Assembly: GCF_016097555.1 (NCBI RefSeq)
Contig: NC_054708.1
Span: 19,254,596-19,318,595, forward strand
From: Gigantopelta aegis
Lineage: Eukaryota; Mollusca; Gastropoda; Neomphalida; Peltospiridae
Length of the DNA: 64,000 bases
Direction: 5' to 3'
The notes under the pieces are model-generated. The model saw only the letters and a program-made list of their open reading frames with translations, did not search any database and was not told the origin of the DNA. The translations under genes and the position numbers were made by a program. How positions within the stretch are numbered: position 1 is the stretch's first letter; each line of letters opens with the position of its first letter. Shown in pieces: positions 12,263 through 23,854 of the stretch.

Positions 12263-13168
12263 TAGTCATTATTTTTTCATGGTCTCTTTTTAAATATCTG
12301 TGCAGAAGAGAACCTCTCTAAACTGGATACCTCTTAAAAACAGACTTTTTACTTGGTCCCGAGGGTGTCCGGTTTAGAGGAGTTCCACTGTATTAACAAA
12401 TGAAGTACAGTGAAACCTCTTTGAAACCGGACCCTCTATAAACCGGAATTCACTCAATACCGGACGTTTTTCATGGTCTCTTTTTAAATATCTGTGCAGA
12501 AGAGAACCTCTCTAAACTGGATACCTCTTATAACCAGACTTTTTACTTGGTTCCGTGGGTGTCCGGTTTAGAGGAGTTCCACTGTATTAACAAATGAAGT
12601 ACAGTGAAACCTCTTTGAAACCGGACCCTCTATAAAATGGAATTCACTCAATACCGGACGTTTTTCATGGTCTCTTTTTAAATATCTGTGCAGAAGAGAA
12701 CCTCTCTAAACTGGATACCTCTTAAAACCAGACTTTTTACTTGGTCACGTGGGTGTCCGGTTTAGAGGAGTTCCACTGTATTAACAAATGAAGTACAGTG
12801 AAACCTCTTGAAACCGGACCCTCTATAAACCGGAATTCCCTCAATACCGGACGTTTTTCATAGTCTCTTTTTAAATATCTGTGCAGAAGAGAACCTCTCT
12901 AAACTGGATACCTCTTATAACCAGACTTTTTACTTGGTCCCATGGGTGTCCGGTTTAGAGGAGTTCCACTGTATTAACAAATGAAGTACAGTGAAACCTC
13001 TTTGAAACCGGACCCTCTATAAACCGGAATTCCCTCAATACCGGACGTTTTTCATGGTCTCTTTTTAAATATCTGTGCAGAAGAGAACCTCTCTAAACTG
13101 GATACCTCTTATAACCAGACTTTTTACTTGGTCCCGTGGGTGTCCGGTTTAGAGGAGTTTCACTGTAC
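12263..13168. repeat. Tandem array of a pogo-like MITE, about 4.7 units of ~194 bp
   Basis: Units start CAGTGAAACCTCTTTGAAAC at 12408, 12602, 12796 and 12989, so the period is 193-194 bp. Each unit is one MITE (CAGTGAAACC...GAGTTCCACTG) plus a spacer of about 20 bp (TATTAACAAATGAAGTA). The first unit lacks its 5' part. Units are nearly identical, which points to recent tandem amplification of a MITE with its flank. Confidence 0.9.
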
Positions 13169-13289
13169 AATGTTAATATGCTTCATTGTGTCTTTCAGAA
13201 ATGTGACTTTTTCTTTGATGTCTACACTAGCTATTTTTTGTTAGTAATTTTAGAAATTTACATTGATGTTGACCATTATATAACTTAGT

Positions 13290-13362
13290 TTGACACCCAA
13301 AAGCCAATGTGATTTGTTTTGCTGGGGTGTCGTTAAACAATAATTCATTTATTCATAATGAA
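13290..13362 (+). repeat. LINE 3' tail remnant
   Basis: TTTGACACCCAAAAGCCAAT, then GCTGGGGTGTCGTTAAACAA and an ATTCATTT-type tail. This is the same 3' end as the LINE copies at 27.8 and 28.2 kb. Only the tail is recognisable. Confidence 0.75.
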
Positions 13363-13499
13363 AAGTATTAAATTGCATGACAATGACTAACCATCTTCAT
13401 TTGAATAATAAATCAATCATTTTTAAATGTATCTGGTGCCAACACAACATGTTAAGTGAATACCCAGGTAAATAAATTTGAAAAGCATATTAGCATCAA

Positions 13500-14000
13500 C
13501 TCAACCTGTAAAATAAAATAAAAAATCTAAAGTACATGCATTTCGTGTCAGCGCAACTTGTAAATAAAAGAATTCTAGACTGAAGATTCAGCTCAGTTTT
13601 TAAAGCAATCAAACTATAAAACATTTCACCTTGGGTATTTAAAGTAAAACAAAACTCGAAAAATATTAAAAACATTCTAGTGTCACCTCATCTAAAGCAA
13701 CAAAACTTTAAAATAATTCTAGTATCACCTTGGTCTTTTTAAGTGACAAAACAAACTAACTTTAAAAGCATTCTACTGTTAATTTTGTCTTTAAAGTAAA
13801 CACCCAATTAATTTAAAAGGATTCTAGTGTCAACTCGTCTTTAAATCAACAAAACGTAAAAATAATTCTAGTATCAACATGGTCTTATAAGTAATCAAAC
13901 TTTAAGAGAATTCTAGTGTCAACTTGGTCTTTAAAGTAAATAAAAATAAATTTAAAAGCATGTCAGTGCTAACAAAGCCTATGGAATGAATTTTTTTCAA
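13500..14000. repeat. Degenerate tandem repeat, roughly 50-60 bp period
   Basis: The phrase ATTCTAGTGTCAACT(T/C)GTCTTTAAAG, followed by TAAACAAAACTTTAAAA, recurs about eight times with substantial drift. No open reading frame follows the period. Confidence 0.7.
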
Positions 14001-14335
14001 TTTGACAAAAAACTCAATTCCAACAGTCTGTAAACTAATTAACTGAACTTTAAAACCACCAATAAAGTTTTGTTAAAACAGTTCAAGAAAACCTCATTCT
14101 CAACCTAGTCTAGTTAAACACTAAAACTTCCACAGTGACAACACTAGACAATTCTTATCTCTTAACAGCTGGTCACCTTTTGTGTCACAACATTTAGCAG
14201 TCTGAATATTGAAATAAATGTTCCAAAATCATTTTCAATTAAAAGATTTGTAAGAAATATAAATATTAATATACAATTCTGCTCAATATTACAAGCTGTT
14301 ATGGTTATAACACTTTATCCTGCAATCTCTGTTAC

Positions 14336-14349
14336 TGTGTGTATGTATG

Positions 14350-14421
<72 letters not shown>
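14336..14421. repeat. (GTAT)n-(TA)n microsatellite
   Basis: About 70 bp of TA dinucleotide preceded by GTAT repeats. Confidence 0.97.
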
Positions 14422-14424
<3 letters not shown>

Positions 14425-14439
14425 TTGTTGTTGTTTTTT

Positions 14440-15020
14440 TATTTATTACCCCAGCGGTCACTCATAACAGGGAAAATATTTTCCATATTTTCTCAGTGAG
14501 AAATATTCTGCATTGGTCTAACGAACAATACTATTGGACAATTTGACGCTCACAAACCAATGACCTTGTCGGTACTAAATATGACGTCATCATGATTTGG
14601 CAAACACACAAAATGACATCATGTAGTTTAAAGAGTTTGCGTTTACGGCTCTCTATTTTTGGTGTTAAATTTATAACAAAATGTCATTTTAATGCAATTC
14701 CTTATAGATTTTGTAGCAGAATAAAGAACACTTTTGGGTTTTTTAAATTATTTATGAACATGATTAAATTACAAAGTTATAGCAATTCTCAGAAAAGTGC
14801 GCAAAGTGGTTTACATCGTTTCTATACAGGTTGGCCTTTCGTGCATGTGCGTCGAAAATAAAGGCTTCTAGAGAAAAAGTAGCTGAGGTAATAAATAGAA
14901 TAACAAACTCGGTACCAGTTATTATCAAATTTATGTCCCTTGTGAAATAATTTTCATTTGTCACTCGCTAAAGCTCGTGACAACTGAAAATTATTTCACT
15001 CGCTTATTATTCTCTATATA
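14440..15020. mobile_element. CRE-bearing fold-back repeat
   Basis: Contains a perfect TGACGTCA (AATATGACGTCATCATGATT, near 14580) and, near its end, a hairpin with arms GTGAAATAATTTTCATTTG...GTGACAACTGAAAATTATTTCAC (about 14940-15000). Related sequences occur at 37.45-37.92 and 61.82-61.93 kb. Boundaries are approximate; it is probably a non-autonomous transposon. Confidence 0.55.
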
Positions 15021-15698
15021 AATTTTTTTTGCAACATTATTTAGTCAGTGACTAAACATGATTTGCCATAAAATATAAGCTTGTATTAAATTTACTTCAG
15101 ACTAGGTTTCCAAGTAGACATTATTTACATCATTAGTATCAATACAATATATAAAAATATAGTTTTGTGTGGTGGTAAACACATTAACATTTTATGACTC
15201 TTCTTGTTGAATTGCAGGATAAAGCTGTTAGCATAAAGCATTAACTAGTTATTCTGTGTATAAAATGGAGCAATAACTTGATGAGTAACCTGAATTAATG
15301 TGAAAATACAAAACAAAGCCAAAACATATCTACAACTGTCACCAAATTGCCACGATTGATTCACCAGGGGTGGGAATTGGTGAACTGTAAAAAAAAAAAG
15401 GAAATCTAGAGGGGTCCCGGAAATTTTTGAAATCCTAGGTTAAAATCTGTGCCATCTGACACATTTTGTAGTAAAGGACAATTAAAATGCGAGGAAACGC
15501 AATGTTCCATGAATGAGGAGAATTCCCACCCCTGATTCACCTAAGTTAAGAATTCTCTCTATCCTTGTCTATGACTACGATTCTCATAACACTATCAAAT
15601 ATAACAATAATGGTAATAAATTTACTACTTGTGAACATAGATCTATTATTTTGTATTTGACCAATAAGTCAAAAACAAATGTATTGTCCAGTTACTAC

Positions 15699-18600
15699 TT
15701 AATGCAACAGGGCTGTACGCTCATCAGATCCCAATTGCACCACTAACGGTTCTTCATCCATGTGGCGCACAAGAGCCTGAAGTCGGACACTCAGATCAAA
15801 CTTGTTAAATTCCCGAACGTAGGTGAAAAAGAAAAACAGAAATGTCAACGCCATGGACCATTCTCCAGCTGTGCTGGTCACGTGAGCGGCATAGCCCTGA
15901 AAAGGTAACAATTAAGGATTGTCTGTTATTTCTTTTACATTCATCTGGGCGCATGAACAAAACCGACATCCGCAAACCTTGTGAATCAGTGAAGCTGTTC
16001 ACGTGCATGTTTGCGGCTGAATTGGTTTTGGTTCATACCCAGATGAACATAAAACAAATAACAGACAATTCTGATAATTAAATTTGAAACATACTTGCTG
16101 ATAATGACACAAAAGTTCATATTTTATTCCACATTAATTTTTATTCTAAATAATATCACTCAATAAGACAAAGTACCGTCATCAGGTACGATGTTCCATG
16201 ACAACTTTATTTTAACTGACAACTTTATTTTAACGTTCATCGAGAAATGAACAAACTCATGTTGCTACGGCTAGACCAATGAGATGACGTTGAATTGTAA
16301 TGAATGTACAACCCCTGCAATTGCCCATGGCAGTCGGCAATGCCGTGGAGTTTTTCATTCTCCACAGCACTTTTTTTGCTGTAGACTATATTAGATTTTT
16401 TTTTCACTGCTTGTTTTTTGACGTGGATGTTTTTTTAACTGTAGGGGTTGATGTAGCGGAAATTTAACTGTAAAATACTGGAAACAGATTTCAAAATGTT
16501 TTAAGTGAGGGGCATGATTTACGCGAGTTGTAGGATTCAACCACTTTGGTGGACCATTGGGTTTTTCTCTGTCCCAACCAGTGCCCCATGATTGGTATAC
16601 ATCACAGGCTGTGGTATGTGCTATTTTGTTCGTGGGAAAGTGCATATAAAAGATCCAATGCTGCTAATGGGAAAATGTAGCAGGTTTCCTCTATAAGACT
16701 ATATGTCAAAATTAACACTTCTGAAGACTAATAGTCTATGTATCAGAATTACCAAATGACTAACATCCAATATCTTATGATTAATACATGTCCTCTAGTG
16801 GTGTCATTAAATATATTTTTAAAAATTACTTTTTGTTTCAAGTAAGCTATGAGCTAAGACCATCATAATGGTGAGTCTGTTTAACTTCAAGTAAAATAAA
16901 TGTAACTTTTAGCATCATTAAAAGGCTTTAACTAGTGGGGATATGGAGGAAACTGGAACAGTTGCCGAAATTTGATATAATAACACAAAAATCTACATTT
17001 GTAACCATACTGAACAGTTTTCTCTATATTTTCTAGTTTTAACCAAGGATTATTGAGGATGCCCCTGTTCATATAAGGAAGTAAGAAATGTTTTATTTAA
17101 CAAGGCATTCAACACATTTTTATTATGGTCGTATGACTGAAGTATATACACAGATAATGAGAGAGCAAACCCACTGCTGCCACATTTTGGGTTACTCTTT
17201 TTGGTTAGCAGCAAGAGATCTTTTATATTATCATCCTACAGTTGTAAAGCATTGGCTGGAATGAGATATAGCCCAAGGGCTCCCCAGTGGGGATCGATCC
17301 AAGACTGGCTGTGTGTCAGGTGAGAATTTTCCATTTGATGTTGTGTCAAAACAAAAAAAAGTTTATTTATTTAATACAAAAAGGGAGCCTTTTTAATAAA
17401 CTTAAGGCCTTGCTACACGATACGAGTGACTCGTACAAGTCACTTGGATTGCAACGCCAACAAGCAATTCGTAACGTGTGGCATGGCATACGACTGAATC
17501 GGCCTGAGTCACTCGTACGAGTCGAAGTTTAGAACCTGTTCTATTTTCATACGATTGAATCAGACGTTTGGGGACGTTGACCAATCAGATCGTGTCACAG
17601 ATAACCTCCACGTTCTGAGTGTAATGGTGGAAACCTCTGTTCGCTTGTCGTCGGTACAGACCCAACAGCTCATAGAGTTGTATCAGGGCACAACTCTTTG
17701 TGGGGTGTGTCCAGTCATTTATATAAAGACAGAAACGTTACGACAGTCGCCTTCTTATCAATACATGACATTGTTTACCATGGTTACAGCAAGGATGTTT
17801 TTCAATGGCATCACGTTTCATACGATTGACAAGTACCGTGTGGCAACACGTCCAATTCAATCGGTCCGATTGACTCGTACAAGTGACTCCGTCCAATTCT
17901 ATCGTATCGTGTAGTAGGCCCTTTACAGAATAATTAGGGTTCCCGTAAAGTATAAATAAAACTGTCAAAATAAAATAGGTTAATGCACTTATACATGTAG
18001 TATTACAGGGTTCTAACAAAACACAATATAAATAGTCACATGGTTAAAAATTGATGAAAAATGTTGTCAGTACACTTACAATTATAGTATTAGGGTTCCA
18101 GTAAAACATTTACTGTCATAATGACGATACTGTAAAAATAAATTCAGGTAAAGTAAGTTAATAAGACTTACATCATCACCAGGGTTCCAGTGAAACTCAG
18201 AGTGGCGGTGGAAAGACCCGGTAGACTGGTAGTTTGCTATTCCTGCACCTACTCCAGCTAAAGAGGAAGCTGAGGAAAACACTGGTCATTGTAGACTACC
18301 ATTTAAAGTGGGCCAGTCAATTTATAATAATATACAGTTCATTTTGTTCTAATTTTGCATTAACCACTGCACATTTTTAACTAGACAAAGTGGTCTGAAT
18401 ATGCTTGGTCTGAACAAATATATGATTAGCCTGTCATTATAATGGGATGTAACGATACATAAACAAATACCAATTTCTGCATGTCAGGCATAATAGACTA
18501 AAACAGACTTAATGAATCAGTTTCTGTTATCAAATTCCCCTGACCTTCTGATAATTTATCAAAAGAAAGTGTACTGAAACGTTTTTATATGAAATCCCAT

Positions 18601-21600
18601 TATTTTACCGCTTGTGCTGTTTGTGAACTGTGATGTACATATTTGATGGTAATTATTGTGTATACAGTGTTAATAATATCATTTCAAACAATTATACTTT
18701 CAAAATACAACACTTGCATCAACTCGGATCTTCAATAACAATAAATAAAATGACAATGTATAGGTGCGTTAAAACATGGCGCCCACTTTACTTGGCATTC
18801 AGCAAACACACATGGCATTTTTATGTTCACTTCCATATTTACGTTCACTTCTGGTCGTGCCACATGCTTGGCGCTGGTGCTTATAAAACGTTTAGAGTCT
18901 GGACTCGAGACTCTAACAGAGTCTGAGACACTAATGTCATGACAACGCCATACAAATTGTATCCGTGTGGTCATTAGAGATCGAGTCTGGACTCTAAAAG
19001 TTTTATAAGCACGGGCCCAGCTGGTGCTACTAAATACAGGTCTCAGCTCATCATTATGTACTGACTAATCGAATGTCAATATATTACACTTTTGATTGTC
19101 AGTGTAGTTATGATCATGTATAGGGTCCGCACGAGTACTTGGGAGTTCACAAGACTCGAGTACCCATGCAAGAAAGAGCACTCTCATTTAATTATATTTT
19201 TACACATTTTGCCATATTATGCCTGCCGCCAATTATATTATAGGGCTATGAGACATGGAGGGAATGAACACCCAAATGTCATAATGTGGAATGCAATATA
19301 ATGGGCCATTATATCAATGGCATGATTTGGCATCCATATTCAGCGCTGGAATTAAGATGCATAATGCTATTTTTCTTTATTCCTTAGTCTCATTAGTATC
19401 TAGTGTCAGGTACTCCGATCCGGGTCGAGTTTGACCCAGGGGTACTTGAGTCCAATACTTTGGACTCGTGGAGGCCCTAATCGTGTGCCTAGTGAACCCC
19501 CTAAAAGGTCTGGTTCTGGCCAATAATCAAGGATACTGATAATTAACGATACAAGACAGACGACACTAATGGCGAGACGTATTCTGCCGATGTACAGCCC
19601 ATTGTAGTCTGGGTACATGTGGTACGTAATGGCCGTCATGAGGCAAGTGTAGATAAATCCACCGATGAAAACCATGAACGCTCCTGTGAAGTGAACTGCC
19701 TCAACTTCAGTCCTCTCCTGAAATCAGTGTCAAAACCATAGGTTACTACCGGTTATTATTATGAATATAAAATTAAACTGAATGGGTTCTATTCAGTTAA
19801 CAAAATAAAATGAAAAATCTTGGACTCAATGAAATCTACATGTAGTTTTTAAGGAAAATGTGGAATTTAATCTACTGAAATAAAGTAATGTGATTCATGT
19901 GTTACTTAGGCATTGAAAAGGTATCTACCTACCAAACTAGTCCAAGATGCAAATAGAATTTTAAAAACCTGTAAAATTACTGGTTATATGAATTTTATAT
20001 ATTCTAAATAGATTCTCTATAGTACACACACAAACACATGCTCACAAGAAATTAAGAAAAGGAATATTTGTTTTAATGACACCTCAGCACATTTTAAAAC
20101 TTAAGACTATTTGGTTCCTAACTTATGCTTTTTCATATTTGGTTAATAGAAAGAAAGAATGGAAATCCAATGTAGCTACAGGAATGACTCCTGTTAATAA
20201 AGGAATTTTTTATCTTTACTTGGGCATAGATAGGACAGTACATACCACAATCTTTGAGGTACATGTGGTTGTGGAGCACTGGTTACAACTGAGGAAAAAC
20301 CTACGTCCACTGAGGATAATCGATACTGTAAACCATCACACCTCATGCAACCACTCTACCACTGAGCTATACCAACCACCCCATTAATCAACATGAATCA
20401 CTGCTCTGTCCAAACTGACACCTGTGTAATCCAGATTTCTGTGTAAACCAGCATGATAAAAATCAGATCCAGTTACACTAGCTTGGCCAATATCTATCTA
20501 ATCCAGCACTGTGTGTAACCAGTGTATTTTTTGTCAGTCCAGGGGTAGATTCAGGACACTTTGTAAAGAGAGGGGGTCACAAAATTCTAAAAAGGGCGAT
20601 CTGAGTTTTTATCAAAGACAAATGAGCTGAGATCCCAAAGGGATAGAGATCTGTATAGGGAAATTTGGAGATACATGTATACTCCCCCAAAATTTCTTAA
20701 AATAAAAATGTTCAGACACATTTTCAGGGCGATTTTAGTGTTATATGATTTTAGTGTCATATATTGGGATTAATGAATTTAAGAACAAGAAAAGAAGTCT
20801 TTAAAAAAAGCTCTTTAAGCAGGTGGGGGTGGGGGTTGTAAGACTCCTGTGACCTCCCCTTCTGGATCTGTCAATGCAGTCCTCCTTGAATTTAATTTAG
20901 ACAGAGTCAGCTATATAATAAACAGTTAAAAGTAAATATAATCATGGCATATCTAAATATATAATCTCTAGCAAGAAGTCTGAACTATCCAGATACTGGA
21001 TGAAATCTAAAGTTATATATCTACTCTTTCCACAAATGTACTTTATTTTTAGACAAAATGCCATATAACCATGATAATGTAAGTCCTGCTAGTGTACCTG
21101 GAAGTTGGCCACCATGGAACAACCAAGAGCAGCTAAGACACCAAGTACAAATGAAAAACGGTTCATGTTTCGCAGCCATCGATCCTCACCGCTCCCGAGG
21201 CAAATTATGATTTTATACCGCACATACATCGTCCAGAGAGCTAAAACATGAACACATTTACAGACATTACACGTTTTAGAAACTGGCCAATTACTTTTAA
21301 GATTCTATAGAATAACATGCCTATTCTTTTCCCTTAAATCCAAGTAGTACAGGTTTGTTGAAGAGAATTTTTAACAAAGACATTAAAAAAATTTATCTTA
21401 ACTTCTGTAAATTTGATAATGTAAGGCCAAATAAGGTTACCAGAGATGTATGAATGGTCCAATATTTGACCTTATCATCTACTTTAAGTGTCGGGTACTC
21501 GGGTCTGGGTTGAGTTTGACCCTTGAGTACTCGAGTCCAATATTTTGGACTTGTGAAAGCCCTACACTGAACACATACATGAGTTTATTAAAATTGCACT

Positions 21601-23831
21601 GTGTTTTGTATTCTGTAATACGAGTGTGTAACTTTATTTTGTTGTACACCAAGGACTGAGACATTGATACAAACAATATTTTTCTGACAGTTTAAACTGT
21701 ACGTACCCAGGAAACTGGAGATGTTGAGAAACTGAGCAAACACTTTACTCTCTGGACCTTCAGCACCAGTGTCACTAAAATAAAAATTGGAGAAACTTGG
21801 ACCATTTTCTCTTTTAAGTATACGTAACTTGACCTCAAACAACAGCATATTCCCCTAGGGGTAGTAGACCAGAATAATATCTCTAGGGTAATATGCCATT
21901 GTTTGAGGTCAGGTTAATTCACAAAAATATATTAATGTCTATTAAAAAAATACTAAATGTTTTTATTAGGCAAAAAAAGATATATACAGTAAAGCACTCT
22001 TATAACGAACCGGAAGGGAACATGATAGCTAGTTTGTTATAGCAGTGGTTCGTTGTACACATTTGTACAAGTTGGTTATTAATGTATAGGGAGATAAAAC
22101 AGGACTTTATGATCAGTTCGTTTATGCAGTAGTTCATTCTAAACATGTTTACTATAAGTGTAGTTTACTGTATTGCTGGTCTCTGGTCAGCATTGTGTGT
22201 AGATTTTGATCCTGTGCATCAAATTAAAAAAACATTCCTGTGGTAGCTACAACAGCATAATCTACATAAGAAAGAATGCTGCACAGCCACAATTAATAGT
22301 ATCATGATGCACCATGACATTGTGGTTACAAATGAGGTCATTTGGGGGGAAATTGAAGTCATTAAAGTTGCCTTAATTCGCAATATGAAATTTTGGTCTG
22401 ACTAGAAAGCAAGAATGTATTTCAAAACTTTTAAAATTTAACAAAATAAACTTTCTTTGCTTTTTCTGGGCTTACACTGAAAATTAAAAAAACTTAGGCA
22501 ATTTTTTGACTTTTAAGAGTATTTCCTTAAAAATGATTCAAAAGTGGCTAATTTAAAGAAATTTCTATTAGGCAAATGCTAAATTTTTCCATTTTGTATT
22601 AAAATTACCAACTGGCTAATTTGGTAATGGACAGGAAGAGCCCTGCTTTTTATGCATAAAGACATTCAAAATTAATGTTTAAAAAGGTGGGAATATCAGG
22701 CCTTAATTTTAATACTCATTATAGGGGACAATATTTCAAAATGTTAGATAACCGAAACTTGGTTTACAGAACTTTTACTTAGGTGACCTGATTGTCCACT
22801 TATGTTAATTATATTTGCATGACTTAAATTAATTAACTCAAATTTGCAATGAAATTATAATTCTTCTTTTAAAGTTTGCCATTTTTAATTTCAGAATGTG
22901 CAGTGGATCATCAAGAATAAATTTAAAGTTGCATAACTCATAGGCAATCACCATGACGGTTTCCATGACATATTGTGCACTACCTGCAAAATAACATTTT
23001 ATTGAAACACTGGGACAGTGGAAAAAGAAAGAAATGTTTATTTACGGTTATATGGTGTATGGTTAAGGACTACACAAATTTTGAGAGAGGATACCCACTG
23101 TCACCACTTCATGGGCTACTCTTTTCGATTAGCAGCAAGGGATCTTTTATATGCACCATCCCACACAGGGCAGTACATACCATGGCCTTTGATATACCAG
23201 TTGTGGTGCACTGGTTGGAACGAGGAATAGCCCAATGGGCCCACTGATGGGGATCAATCCCAGACCAACTGTGCACCAAGAGAACACTTTACCACTGGGC
23301 TACGTCTCACCCCTTGGGATAGAAGAAATGGCAGTCAACTCATCAGACATATTATAATACTTGTGGTGTCTTAATGGTTAATTATTAGTGAGAGAGAATC
23401 ATTTCACTAAAATTACAAACATGTATCAGCCATATAAATGTTCTCTTTTATTTTTATCCTATTGCCCTCTATTCTTTTTCTCCTTCGATCATTTCCTTTG
23501 CATTTCTTCCCAATCTGGCTGATCTTCCAATCATTAAACGTTTGCTGTCCACCTTCACATCCCAGTTCAACAAGTACATACCTGCCATTTCCCAGCAGCA
23601 TTTGAGCTCAATCTGACCACTGCATCAAGTGTTCAATGATCGATTACTTTTGACATTGTTTCCACCAACATGTACCTGTACATTACGGTTAGTTAGTCAA
23701 GAATCTTACCTGATGTATGGAAATGCTGCTGAAACATCTCCTCGTACTACAGCAATGATATACGATATGATAAAAGTACCAGAAGCAAGCAAAACCATGG
23801 AAATAGGAAGAAAACCAAGGCACGGAGACAT
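15699..23831 (-). CDS. DRAM2: DRAM2-like DNA damage-regulated autophagy modulator (complete, six coding exons)
   Basis: Exons in transcript order: 23831-23710 (ATG at 23831), 21774-21707, 21240-21098, 19717-19537, 18269-18172, 15896-15699 (stop TAA). They total 810 nt and encode 269 residues, near the roughly 266 of vertebrate DRAM2. All splice boundaries are GT-AG and the phases agree. Family signatures in order: FIISYIIAVV in the first membrane span, SDTGAEGPES, MYVRYKII, CSMVANFQ, FHWNPGDDGY, EWSMALTFLFFFFTYVREF and an acidic SDERTALL tail. The Frag1/DRAM/Sfk1 family are multi-pass proteins; DRAM1/2 sit in lysosomal membranes and promote autophagy. The first coding exon has 23 nt of 5' UTR before its 3' splice site (23854), so a non-coding first exon lies further right, probably within 23.9-25.6 kb. 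TMEM150-type paralogues are the alternative; WNP...EWSM and the tail favour DRAM2. Confidence 0.92.
16095..16300. repeat. Dispersed repeat shared with 58.83-59.01 kb
   Basis: Shares ACTCATGTTGCTA(C/T)GGCT, GAGAAATGAACAAACTCATG and TGTAATGAATG with the locus near 58.9 kb. The CRE at 58916 has decayed here to GTACCGTCATCAGG. It lies in the last intron of the DRAM2-like gene, immediately beyond its final exon. Confidence 0.7.
16535..16825 (+). repeat. SINE-B copy
   Basis: Centre CAACCAGTGCCCCATGATTG and GTGCATATAAAAGATCC, then the tail with ACATCCAATATC and CCTCTAGTGGTGTCATTAAA. It is plus-oriented in the last DRAM2 intron. Confidence 0.8.
17078..17330 (-). repeat. SINE-A copy, diverged
   Basis: Tail AAATGTTTTATTTAACAAGG, centre GGTTAGCAGCAAGAGATCTT, and the head remnant GGGGATCGATCC. 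The A-box end is lost. It lies in a DRAM2 intron. Confidence 0.8.
17405..17922. mobile_element. MITE with TTA target duplication (PIF/Harbinger-like)
   Basis: Left end AGGCCTTGCTACACGATACG and right end (reverse complement) AGGGCCTACTACACGATACG form terminal inverted repeats. TTA lies on both sides (17402-17404, 17923-17925). Inside, CGTACAAGT/ACTCGTACGAGT-type motifs recur near both ends. There is no transposase; the internal open frame of about 120 codons spans into the inverted repeat and has no recognisable domain. A 3-bp TTA duplication fits PIF/Harbinger, but the family call is tentative. Confidence 0.7.
18863..19014. mobile_element. Palindromic MITE (GTGCTTATAAAAC ends)
   Basis: Left arm GTGCTTATAAAACGTTTAGA... 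and right arm ...AAAAGTTTTATAAGCAC are inverted repeats of about 35 bp with GAGTCTGGACTC in each arm. Total length is about 150 bp, non-coding, in a DRAM2 intron. Confidence 0.75.
20063..20385 (-). repeat. SINE-B, diverged full-length copy
   Basis: Tail TTTGTTTTAATGACACCTCA; centre GACAGTACATACCACAATCT; the tRNA-like head (minus strand) reads TAGCTCAGTGGTAGAGTGGT. It lies in a DRAM2 intron. The head differs from the SINE-A head. Confidence 0.7.
20540..20880. repeat. Fold-back repeat with GGGGGTCAC ends
   Basis: Begins GGGGTAGATTCAGGACAC...GGGGGTCAC and ends GTGACCTCCCCTTCTGGATC, which are imperfectly complementary. It looks like an old MITE. Confidence 0.45.
21987..22170. mobile_element. pogo-like MITE, second family
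   Basis: Starts CAGTAAAGCACTCTTATAAC and ends AGTGTAGTTTACTG, with TA on each side. It has the same end type as the 11-13 kb elements but a different interior (GAACCGGAAGGGAACATGAT). It lies upstream of DRAM2 exon 2. Confidence 0.75.
23015..23313 (-). repeat. SINE-A, nearly full length
   Basis: Runs from AGAAATGTTTATTTACGG (tail with an internal gap) to CCACTGGGCTACGTCTCACC (head). It lies in DRAM2 intron 1. Confidence 0.9.
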
Positions 23832-23854
23832 GTTTGGTTCTTTAGAGAAGACAC

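Noticed and set aside
17555-17914. 119-codon open frame
   Set aside because: It ends in the terminal inverted repeat of the 17.4-17.9 kb MITE and resembles no protein family.
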